Part shown: positions 54,781 through 64,000 of the stretch, in pieces | Numbering within the stretch: the first letter of the stretch is position 1 | How the letters are laid out: the number at the start of each line of letters is the position of its first letter | DNA from: Bolinopsis microptera | Taxonomy: Eukaryota > Ctenophora > Tentaculata > Lobata > Bolinopsidae | Reading direction: 5' to 3' | DNA length: 64,000 nt | NCBI RefSeq assembly: GCF_026151205.1 | Contig: NC_087082.1 | Coordinates: 8,067,908-8,131,907, forward strand | The notes under the pieces: generated by a model | The model's input: only the letters and a program-made list of their open reading frames with translations | Told to the model about the DNA's origin: nothing | Databases searched by the model: none | Position numbers and translations under genes: made by a program

Positions 54781-56007
54781 CTGCAATGAAATAATATATA
54801 TTTAATGATGGGTCAGTTACTGCAGAAGTCAGCAGTTAGATTTTAGAAAGGGTTCGTCCATTGGAGTGTGATGAGCAGTCGTAAGTTTAATTCGATTAAA
54901 AACACGTGAACGCGTTAAAACACACGCGTGCTGCGCGCAGTTTATAACTTGTAGATTAGTCGCGCCCTACAAACATTTATAATAATTGACTTACGACGTC
55001 CCATTGTCATTCAAATATTTCATTATTATCATTAAGATTACTCTTGCGTTCAGGACAATGCACTTATCAGATTTGCCTTGCAACGAATGACATTATATCA
55101 ATAAATCCTCCCTTGCTGCTTGTAAGCTACTAATTATTTAACAATACTGGTTCATGATATACACTAGATACTATACGATATATATATACTGAGATGAACC
55201 CTACGGAGACTACAAAATAGTAAAATAAGTGTGTGCTTTCTTTAGAGCTTGGCTTAAGTGAGCCAATCATGGGTTAAATCAGACTAAATGTTATAATAAT
55301 ACATAACATTAGCACAAACTTTAAGATGTATTGCAATATGGTTGAAATATGGGGGGCGGGGAGGCAACTTAACCTAAATGTAACTATGTAATTACAAAAG
55401 AAGAAGATTAGGTAGGCTAGGATTATAAATTGCACCGATTCCAGTAATTACTTATCACACTCCATCGATTGATCATAATAAAACTTCTTCAACAATCCTA
55501 AATCAGAAAACTTTAGCTGCTAGAGTGCCAAGTAGTAACTAGTATACATATTTACAGTATAGCTGTTAACTGTTATCACTTCTCAAGCTTTAATTCCCTA
55601 GAGAGTTGTTCAAAGCGCACTTTACAATTGTTCAGCTGAGAAATTGGTATGTGCTGTGTGAATATACAATATACGTGAATTAAAACGCTTGTGCATGAAA
55701 ATAGCTGACCATTTCGCAATGTTATTATGAATAGTGAGAATGTTCAGGTCATTAAACGACTTCTTGGTACCACTGGGAAGCATTCCATCTTCGTAAAAAT
55801 GGCCTCTATGCTTGATGTGGAGGCGTAACGTTGCATTTTGCTACACAGTACTGCAGTTAAGTTTTTCATCGAGATGATTTTTTTCATCGTGATGATTTGT
55901 CACCCCACCAGTTGAAAGTGAAAGTCGGCTGCCCAGTTAATGTTATGCTTCTACGGAACAAGGTCATTGCAACGGCACCAAGTATATCGTTACTGTCTTG
56001 CATAATA
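54781..56007. other. Non-coding or intronic stretch
   Basis: Nothing recognised apart from the acceptor side of the exon at 54780. GC-rich ACACGCGTGCTGCGCGCAG lies at about 54920. Confidence 0.35.
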
Positions 56008-56334
56008 ACCCTGGAAACATGACATAAAAGATTCGGTTTTACTTCTTTGAATGAAAAGCACTAATATTTAGTGATCTACTGTGGCTGTTTCTGCGCCCTG
56101 CTTGGTCAATGATAGCTTAGCTATCTTTTTTCTACATGAAGTCGGAACAATCTTTTGATGATCATCAGAGTAATGATCCAGAATCTCTTGAAACTTTTAC
56201 AAATCTATTACATTTATTGAGAAAATTATGTAATGTAATGCGATGGAAGTTCTTTAAGCTGGCAATTCCAGTCCAAACCCTGGAAACATGACATAAAAGA
56301 TTCGGTTTTACTTCTTTGAATGAAAAGCACTAAT
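56008..56334. repeat. Direct repeats of about 58 bp
   Basis: 56008-56066 and 56276-56334 are nearly identical (CCTGGAAACATGACATAAAA, GATTCGGTTTTACTTC, GAAAAGCACTAAT), 268 bp apart. The second copy immediately precedes Helitron coding sequence. Confidence 0.85.
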
Positions 56335-56338
56335 AATA

Positions 56339-56658
56339 GAAGCCGTGGTTGTCGGAGGGTCTTACAAGGGTAACAAGCTATTCATCCCACGCATCCCTAT
56401 CAAACCAACTAATGGGACCTTTCCATTTCATATGACTCGCGGACAATTCCCTTTAAGACCCGTTTTGCGATCACGCCCAACAAGGCCCAAGGACAAACTT
56501 TGAAAAAGGTTGGCATCTTCTTGGACCGGCCATTCTTTTCTCATGGCCAATTCTATGTGGCGCAAAGCAGGGTTGAGGAAAAGGACGCCCACAGAGTTTT
56601 GTCGTTGGACATTGGGAGAACTGACAATGTTGTCTATCCAGAGGTTTTGGACAAATAA
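56339..56658 (+). pseudogene. C-terminus of Helitron helicase (frameshifted)
   Basis: Encodes the end of a Pif1-like RepHel helicase: GSYKGNKLFIPRIPI, FPFHMTRGQFPLRP, then, after a one-base frameshift near 56465, ITPNKAQGQTLKKVGIFLDR, FFSHGQFYVAQSR and NVVYPEVLDK to TAA. The NKAQGQT and GQFYVAQSR motifs are the conserved helicase motifs V/VI region of Pif1/Helitron proteins. Only this last segment is present, so the copy is 5'-truncated and inactive. Confidence 0.85.
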
Positions 56659-56869
56659 TGTTGTAACAGAGATTTCGTTTTTTATGAATTTGATTTGGAT
56701 TGATTGTTATTTGAAATAAATTTGTTTTGGATTTTTATTTGAAATTTCAACATTTGGAAATTCTGTCTTTAAATTTGACCCAAAAAAATCAGAAAATGAA
56801 AACGTGGTATCAGTAAAATTATGTAAAAGTAAAGAATTATTGTCGTCCGGAGGACGGGTACCCTGCTAG
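56659..56869 (+). mobile_element. Helitron 3' terminus
   Basis: After the helicase stop there are about 210 bp ending in CTAG followed by T (56866-56870), the canonical CTRR-T Helitron end. Ten bases upstream lies the hairpin CGTCC-GGA-GGACG (56844-56856), matching the terminal hairpin that signals transposition end. Confidence 0.85.
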
Positions 56870-56913
56870 TATATATTATAATATGCCAACCCCAGCTTAC
56901 TTCATGGTCTTGT

Positions 56914-57082
56914 AAAGGGTTAGGGTTAGGGTAAGGGTTAGGGTTAGGGTTAAGGTTAAGGTTAGGGTTAGGGTTAGGTTAGGGTTAGGGTTAGGGTTAG
57001 GGTTAGGGTTAGGGTTAGGGTTAGGGTTAGGGTTAGGGTTAGGGTTAGGGTTAGGGTTAGGGTTAGGGTTAGGGTTAGGGTT
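56914..57082 (+). repeat. Interstitial telomeric repeat (TTAGGG)n
   Basis: About 27 units, degenerate for the first few (GTAAGG, TTAAGG) and perfect over the last 20, with the G-rich strand on +. It joins directly to the GTCAATTGTCGGGGG element. Confidence 0.95.
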
Positions 57083-57182
57083 AATTGTATTAAATTATAT
57101 TGTCGGGGGGTCGATTGTCGGGGGGGGGGGGGGTGAATTGTCGGGGGGTGAATTGTCGGGGGGGTCAATTGTCGCCCACCCC
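57083..57182. mobile_element. Half copy of the TCAATTGTCGGGGGG element
   Basis: AAATTATATTGTCGGGGGG followed by four or five inverse units and ending CAATTGTCGCCC, as in the right side of 10966-11196. The left side (GACAATTGACCCC units) is replaced by telomere repeats. Confidence 0.75.
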
Positions 57183-57425
57183 TTCGCATTACAGTTGCCT
57201 AGGGTACAGTTGCTTTTTTGTGTAATTTCGCCGAACTGTTCATCTCAAGTAAACTTACTTATACTCGCCGAGATGAGAATGTTACAGACTTAATACCCAG
57301 AAATTGAAATGTGTTACAACTGTACAACATCATATACATATAATGACCTAAATACATACAACAGAACCGGAAATGCATACATTAATGTTAGGCCACTGAA
57401 TTGAAGATCGTAGTGCTTTAGTATT
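57183..57425. other. Short non-coding spacer
   Basis: Nothing recognised. Confidence 0.4.
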
Positions 57426-57906
57426 GTGATTACTAAGTTGGTTACCAGGGTGGTTACCAGAGTGGTTACCAGAGTGGTTACCAGGGTGGTTACCAGAGTA
57501 GTTACTAGGGTGGTTAGTAGGCAGGTTACGAGGGTGGTTACCAGGGTGGTTACTAGGCAGGTTACCAGGGTGGTTACCAGGGTGGTTACCAGGGTGGTTA
57601 CCAGGGTGGTTACTAGGCAGGTTACCGGGGTGGTTACCAGGGTGGTTACCAGAGTGGTTACCAGAGTGGTTACCAGAGTGGTTACCAGAGTGATTACCAG
57701 AGTGATTACCAGAGTGGTTACCAGTGCAGAGTGGTTACCAGAGTGGTTACCAGAGTGGTTACTAGAGTGGTTACCAGAGTGGTTACCAGAGTGGTTACCA
57801 GAGTGGTTACCAGAGTGGTTACCAGAGTGGTTACTAGAGTGGTTACCAGAGTGGTTACCATAGTGATTACCAGAGTGATTACCAGAGTGGTTACCAGAGT
57901 TAGTTA
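57426..57906. repeat. 12 bp minisatellite (GTGGTTACCAGA)n
   Basis: About 39 copies. GGTTACC is a palindrome-like core, and variants are GGG for AGA and TAG for CAG. Open frames reading VVTR or EWLP are artefacts. Confidence 0.95.
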
Positions 57907-58600
57907 CTACAGTGAATTACAGACAAGGGAGCCAGTGAATGTGTATTACAGACAGGGGAGCCAGTGAATGTGTATTACAGATAGTGGAGCCAGTGAATGT
58001 GTATTACAGACAGGGGAGCCAGTGAATGTGTATTACAGAAAGGGGAGCCAGTGAATGTGTATTACAGACAGGGGAGCCAGTGAATGTGTATTACAGACAG
58101 GGGAGCCAGTGAATGTGTATTACAGATAGTGGAGCCAGTGAATGTGTATTACAGACAGGGGAGCCAGTGAATGTGTATTACAGAAAGGGGAGCCAGTGAA
58201 TGTGTATTACAGACAGGGGAGCCAGTGAATGTGTATTACAGACAAGGGAGCCAGTGAATGTGTATTACAGACAGGGGAGCCAGTGAATGTGTATTACAGA
58301 CAGGGGAGCCAGTGAATGTGTATTACAGACAGGGGAGCCAGTGAATGTGTATTACAGACAGGGGAGCCAGTGAATGTGTATTACAGACAGGGCCAGGGGA
58401 GCCAGTGAATGTGTATTACAGACAGAGGAGCCAGTGAATGTGTATTACAGACAGGGGAGCCAGTGAATGTGTATTACAGACAGGGGAGCCAGTGAATGTG
58501 TATAACAGACAGGGGAGCCAGTGAATGTGTATTACAGATAGGGGAGCCAGTGAATGTGTATTACAGACAGGGGATTCAGTGAATGTGTATTACAGACTGG
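57907..58600. repeat. 28-29 bp minisatellite
   Basis: About 24 copies of GTGAATGTGTATTACAGACA plus GGGGAGCCA, starting without a gap after the 12 bp array. There is one internal duplication of GGGCCA near 58390. Confidence 0.95.
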
Positions 58601-59301
58601 CGAAATATTGAAAGGTCCGCCGTCTAAGAGAATGAACGATTTCAAATTCGAAAAATAAAGAATTTGAAAATGACTTATACTTTATCATGGTTAAAATGTA
58701 CACTAATCCAGCTAGCGAATAATAATACTGTGACCACTGCAACATAAAGCATGATTGAGCGGGGGCAGCCTTGTTGGCGCCAGTCTCGTGCAAGCAAACA
58801 AACAGCGGCATTATTCCTCTATATTATATATTATACACAGTATACACTATAATTTATATTATATATTGTACTAAGCGTAACAAAGTAAACGATGTTATTG
58901 CCCAACTAAAAGTTTCATGTGGATGTGTGAACATGCAACAATCTTCAGGGACATAAATACAATTAAAATAGCAAACATTATACAACACAGTGCTCCTTTA
59001 TCAAATTTATTTACAGAAATTTCCTAAAACCTATAACTAACAATTACAAACTATTCCTAAAACCTATAACTAACAATTACTAACAATTCCTAACAATTCC
59101 TAAAACCTACAACTAACAATTTCTAACTAAAAATGTCCTAGAATGTCTACATTTTGAGATGATCTCAGATCTTTTATTTAATGAGTCTGGATTCTTTAGG
59201 ACGTGCAGCTTCTCGTCTAGGCAGAGGCCACAGTGCCCCGCCCGCGCCCCTGCCGTATAACAATTTGATTTAGTGATGATTTTCCAGTCTATACTATATA
59301 T
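58601..59301. other. Non-coding stretch
   Basis: No gene seen. Degenerate CCTAAAACCTATAACTAACA and TTCCTAACAA repeats at about 59024-59130. Confidence 0.4.
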
Positions 59302-59303
59302 AT

Positions 59304-59530
59304 ACAGGGTGGGCCAAAAGTCAGTACCCATACGTTGGCCTTTATAGCTCAGTCACTGAGTGCCCAATTTAAATACTTCCTTCTGGTATGACTTAGTACC
59401 ACCACTGGTTCGAGGAATTTGTCAACTCGAAAAATATTCGTGTACATAATCAATGTTTTTCTCCTTGAGGTCCCATATTGCTTTTGATAGTTCGGTACTC
59501 AATCGGTACTTAGGGTTTTTGAAGCTTTGG
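59304..59530. mobile_element. Mariner-like terminal fragment
   Basis: TACAGGGTGGGCCAAAAGTC at about 59304 is a mariner-type end like that at 11827, but the following sequence differs, so it belongs to another family. The right limit is arbitrary; no second end was found. Confidence 0.5.
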
Positions 59531-60596
59531 CGATGATTGTATTATATTCCTCTGTCACAAGGATGGAAGTGTGTGCTACCAGCCTTATTACAATGTTAAC
59601 CATTAACCAACTGTACAAGAGAGAGAGAATATTAAACTGCAACAATTTTAGATATTTCTATTAAAGATCATAGTACGATGTGTTTTATTATTTAGACTAT
59701 GTGAAGCACCCAAATCAGAATTTTACTATTGATTTGTCATAATTGTTAGATAGATGGAGTGATAGAATGATAGAATAATAAAAAGAAGTGATAGAATGAT
59801 AGAATAATAAAAAGATGGATTAATAAATTAATAGAATAGAAAAGATTCCATTAAGCTAACATTCTATCGGTTAGTCGTCCTATGATAACTAGATATCCTC
59901 CCCCCCCCCCCCCCTATAATAACTTTAGGGGGCTGTACATTAAAAGTACAGAGAGCTTCTATAAATTACAAAGATTGCTCCTTCACAAAGATTGTCGTTT
60001 CTATAAAAATATTAGAAGCTCAGTAGGACCATATAAGGAATAATAGATTATATTTACATGTATTTTCGTATCGGAAAGAATGCGGCATGCATCTCATTAA
60101 GTGTTTTAGTATGAAGTAAATACTGAAGTACATAATAATATAGTATATTACACTGAAGTAATTGTTTACTGTACACGTGGTATGATAACTTTGTTAAATA
60201 AAAGTTATACTGGTCATATTATACTGGTTATACTGGTTATACTGGTCATGTGAGGGAGAGATAGCACCGACAGGCAGATGAGAGTGCTGTATCCTTCTTC
60301 CCAGAGTAGATGTAGTCTGAGTCTAGTAGCTGGTGACTGGAGAAGGTAGGCATGTTGATAAAATGCGATAGTATTGTCTTTTACTTTTCAGTTTATATGC
60401 ACCTAAGATACAGGCCACGTATTTACACCTGATCGTATCAGCTACTGAGGCAACTCCTTTTCATGCATGCCTTCGGCACGCAAGTGTCACGTCATTTGAT
60501 AGGAGAGCGACCCCCATCAGCAATACAAGAGCTCTCGTCTCTTATGTGATCTACGAGTCCAGCAGAGAAATCTTAGAGATCATGTTCACTTCTTAA
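59531..60596. other. Non-coding stretch
   Basis: Includes a 29 bp tandem duplication of GATAGAATGATAGAATAATA at 59760-59814, a C tract at about 59900 and TTATACTGG repeats near 60215-60250. No gene. Confidence 0.4.
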
Positions 60597-61602
60597 GGGG
60601 ACATACACCAAAACAGTGGTTTGTGCCGTCCAGACCAAATGACCTCATAGGCAGTTTAGTGACCTTCTAGCGCACCGTTTCCACACCAACAAAAATTATT
60701 TTGAGAATACCTATTTTTGTAATCGAGCATTTCCTGGTTAGAGTGGAATTTTCGGAAAAACACAATATGTTTTGTGGAGAGGCTATAATTTAAGTTAATC
60801 ATTTCTTGCGGTATCGGGTTGAAATTTTGCTCGCTGTTTATTCAAATCTATTTCAAGGTGTGTGTAAAATCTTGATATCATATCTAAAAAGGCTGGTGTG
60901 CTATAGATTTTTAAAGTTTAAAAAAGTCAAAAAGCTGAAATTGTCCTTTTCAGACTTATTTTAACCAAAAAGTCAGTCAGGGAAGATCGGATTCATTTGA
61001 TGCTGGACATAAAATTGTTCTCTGAATTCTGGCGCAGTTTTTGATGCCTTCAAAAATGGTTTGACTCATTTATCTTCAGATCTATTGGACTTCAAAGCCA
61101 AACAACAAATTTAGGCACATTTTTCGTTTTTCATATTTACTGATTTTTCTAAAATTTTGATATGAATGTGCTAGTGACTTTTTGAAGGGCGCAAAATAAC
61201 CGCAACTAGCACATTTATATATGAGTTATGAACAACAAAACACCCTAAAATGCTTCCCTTTGAAGTTATGGGAGAAATTGTGATTTTTAATCTGCAAAGC
61301 CAAAAAATCACAATTTTATGTCCAGCATCACCTTTTTAGATATGATATCTAGATTTTACACACACCTTGAAATAGATTTGAATAAACAGCGAGCAAAATT
61401 TCAACCCGATACCGCTAGAAATGATTAACTTATAGCCTCTCCACAAAACATATTGTGTTTTTCCGAAAATTCCACTCTAACCAGGAAATGCTCGATTACA
61501 AAAATAGGTATTCTCAAAATATATTTTGTTGGTGTGGAAACGGTCACTGAACTGCCTATGAGGTCATTTGGTCTGGACAGATTTGGTGTATGCCCGGCCC
61601 CC
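60597..61602. mobile_element. 1.0 kb foldback element with TTAA target sites
   Basis: Flanked by TTAA at 60593-60596 and 61603-61606. The left arm (about 60597-60895) and right arm (about 61328-61602) are inverted repeats of roughly 280-300 bp with few differences (for example ATGACCTCATAGGCAGTT, TTTCCTGGTTAGAGTGGAAT, GGAGAGGCTATAA, GTGTGTAAAATCT). The first bases are GGG. TTAA duplication points to a piggyBac- or Kolobok-type transposase acting in trans. No transposase ORF. Confidence 0.9.
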
Positions 61603-61788
61603 TTAATGTACAGTTATGTTATACAGAGTTGTCATGTGAACTCTACCCTAGATCTAGCCCATTTTTCTAGGCCAATTAAATTCTACTGATAGATCTAGAC
61701 TAATTAATAGTCACTGATTGGTGACATAATCTGATCACTACACCGTGGGATCCGTGATATCAGAGGGACTCCCGCAGCCCCGCCCCTT

Positions 61789-63222
61789 GCCCCAGTACAC
61801 AGCCCTGTCAGTAAGTGAGTAAGCAGGACCCCCAGTACACAGCCCTGTCAGTAAGTGAGTAAGCAGGACCCCCACTCCCCAGTACACGGCCCTGTCAGTA
61901 AGTGAGTAAGCAGGACCCCCAGTACACGGCCCTGTCAGTAAGTGAGTAAGCAGGACCCCACTACACAGCCCTGTCAGTAAGTGAGTAAGCAGGACCCCCA
62001 GTACACAGCCCTGTCAGTAAGTGAGTAAGCAGGACCCCCAGTACACGGCCCTGTCAGTAAGTGAGTAAGCAGGACCCCCACTACACAGCCCTGTCAGTAA
62101 GTGAGTAAGCAGGACCCCCAGTACACGGCCCTGTCAGTAAGTGAGTAAGCAGGACCCCCAGTACACAGCCCTGCCAGTAAGTGAGTAAGCAGGACCCCCA
62201 GTACACGGCCCTGTCAGTAAGTGAGTAAGCAGGACCCCCAGTACACAGCCCTGTCAGTAAGTGAGTAAGCAGGACCCCCAGTACACGGCCCTGTCAGTAA
62301 GTGAGTAAGCAGGACCCCCAGTACACGGCCCTGTCAGTAAGTGAGTAAGCAGGACCCCAAGTACACGGCCCTGTCAGTAAGTGAGTAAGCAGGACCCCCA
62401 GTACACAGCCCTGTCAGTAAGTGAGTAAGCAGGACCCCCAGTACACAGCCCTGTCAGTAAGTGAGTAAGCAGGACCCCCAGTACACAGCCCTGTCAGTAA
62501 GTGAGTAAGCAGGACCCCCAGTACACAGCCCTGTCAGTAAGTGAGTAAGCAGGACCCCCAGTGCAGTACACAGCCCTGTCAGTAAGTGAGTAAGCAGGAC
62601 CCCCAGTACACGGCCCTGTCAGTAAGTGAGTAAGCAGGACCCCCAGTACACGGCCCTGTCAGTAAGTGAGTAAGCAGGACCCCCAGTACACAGCCCTGTC
62701 AGTAAGTGAGTAAGCAGGACCCCCAGTACACAGCCCTGTCAGTAAGTGAGTAAGCAGGACCCCCAGTACACGGCCCTGTCAGTAAGTGAGTAAGCAGGAC
62801 CCCCAGTACACGGCCCTGTCAGTAAGTGAGTAAGCAGGACCCCAAGTACACGGCCCTGTCAGTAAGTGAGTAAGCAGGACCCCCAGTACACGGCCCTGTC
62901 AGTAAGTGAGTAAGCAGGACCCCCAGTACACAGCCCTGTCAGTAAGTGAGTAAGCAGGACCCCCATACACGGCCCTGTCAGTAAGTGAGTAAGCAGGACC
63001 CCCATACACGGCCCTGTCAGTAAGTGAGTAAGCAGGACCCCAGTACACGGCCCTGTCAGTAAGTGAGTAAGCAGGACCCCCACTACACAGCCCTGTCAGT
63101 AAGTGAGTAAGCAGGACCCCCAGTACACGGCCCTGTCAGTAAGTGAGTAAGCAGGACCCCCAGTACACGGCCCTGTCAGTAAGTGAGTAAGCAGGACCCC
63201 CAGTACACAGCCCTGTCAGTAA
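61789..63222. repeat. 40 bp satellite, about 36 copies
   Basis: The unit is CAGTACACAGCCCTGTCAGT plus AAGTGAGTAAGCAGGACCCC. The main variant is ACACGG for ACACAG, in a pattern suggesting higher-order duplication. The unit contains GTAAGTGAGTAAG, a splice-donor-like word, in every copy. Confidence 0.97.
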
Positions 63223-64000
63223 ATATATAGTAATACAGTAAGGGTAAGTATTATCTGTGTGCTGTTTACGTGTCACCCCCCCCCCCCCCCCTGAGCTGTA
63301 CTGTTTACTAGCATTAAATTACAGCTCCTTATCGCTAAAACAGTTCGGGTATTTTAATGCAAACCTAATATGGTTATTTATGGTTATTAGATTACATGCT
63401 ATTACATGACAAGGAGACCTGTGTATTTACATGGCGGTAAATGTAGTAATGGTTTGTGTCATAATGGAGTTACATCAATTTTATAGGCTTGGTCTTTAGA
63501 AGTTTAAATAACATGCCTTATTTACTATTTATTATTATCTAAATAACTTATTATACTTATATTGTAAACTTATTATATTAACAAAAACTACCTTTTCGGC
63601 TATTTTTGTCGTAATGTGCATACTGTGTATATTAATTAGTGTAATCTATATATAGCTAATCTTTAGTATAGTGAAATATACATCTGGCTGATCTTTTCTC
63701 CAATTTAGATCGAGCAATAATATGCGCTAATGACACGCTCAATAGAACACGATTACATGCTGTGACCAGTGACTGTTAATCAGCACTAATCTAGTGCTAA
63801 CCAGTACTTGCTCAATTTCTCATTTAATAGAAGTTCTAAAGGAGGGATCTAGTTAAAAAAACAAGTTAAAGTCTAATTTTTCCCTTAAACAAATAACTAA
63901 ATATCAACATTTCATTGTAGTTTCTGCCAATATCTCTTATTATCATAAGCTAAATTACGGAGATGATACAGATAAATTAATACTAACCTAGTACTAATGG
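63223..64000. other. Non-coding stretch to window end
   Basis: AT-rich, with a C tract at about 63277-63290. No gene or element recognised. Confidence 0.4.

Noticed and set aside
57426-57967. VVTR/EWLP repeat ORFs
   Set aside because: Frames of the 12 bp minisatellite.
57907-58600. CRISPR-like array
   Set aside because: The whole 28-29 bp unit is conserved; there are no variable spacers.
61789-63222. CRISPR-like regular array
   Set aside because: Units are contiguous 40 bp satellite copies with no unique spacers, in a eukaryotic genome.

Overview
This is a gene-poor, repeat-rich, AT-rich stretch of a metazoan nuclear genome. The evidence is GT-AG introns, a five-exon Rab32/38-type GTPase, APE-type LINEs, a Helitron end, many TIR/MITE elements, a tRNA-like SINE head and an interstitial TTAGGG array. 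A marine invertebrate is a reasonable guess, but nothing here fixes the phylum.

Layout. 1-20 kb: three decayed LINEs (1-1570 on +; 7582-10021 and 13790-15330 on -), several MITEs with readable target duplications (4690-4905, 7750-8114, 17459-18255, 19388-19827), a 0.7 kb GA microsatellite inside an array of the palindrome CTCGGCCATGGCCGAG, a 0.3 kb TCC microsatellite and 25-26 bp minisatellites.

20-35 kb: a Rab32/38 gene on + (exons 22030-22152, 23150-23257, 23904-24056, 26359-26502, 34450-34569; first coding exon not found). Its 7.9 kb last intron carries, on the opposite strand, a small single-exon gene for a predicted secreted protein (26885-27508). The same intron holds an intact-looking LINE with endonuclease and reverse transcriptase (29668-32817), a MITE and a fragment of another reverse-transcriptase-like gene. 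A long-TIR TTAA element lies 12 nt inside the intron that follows exon 23904-24056.

35-53 kb: minisatellites, foldback elements and an 8.5 kb island (about 40.9-49.4 kb). The island is bounded by near-identical inverted segments that hold duplicated TATA/CCAAT promoter-like units. Inside it are two diverged C2H2 zinc-finger paralogues in opposite orientation (43112-43864 on +, 47898-48299 on -), a possible two-exon micro-gene, a tRNA-like SINE head and a 71 bp hAT-like mini-element whose empty site is preserved in neighbouring repeat copies. An approximately 80 bp mini-element recurs five times from 40.2 to 52.6 kb.

53-64 kb: few genes (a probable exon on - at 54702-54780), the 3' end of a Helitron with its helicase C-terminus, about 160 bp of TTAGGG repeats, two long minisatellites, a 1 kb foldback element with TTAA ends and a 40 bp satellite of about 36 copies.

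The only host-like genes are the Rab, the nested secreted protein, the zinc-finger pair and a few small or partial ORFs. Most of the rest is transposon debris and tandem repeats. All identifications come from reading the sequence; no search was run.
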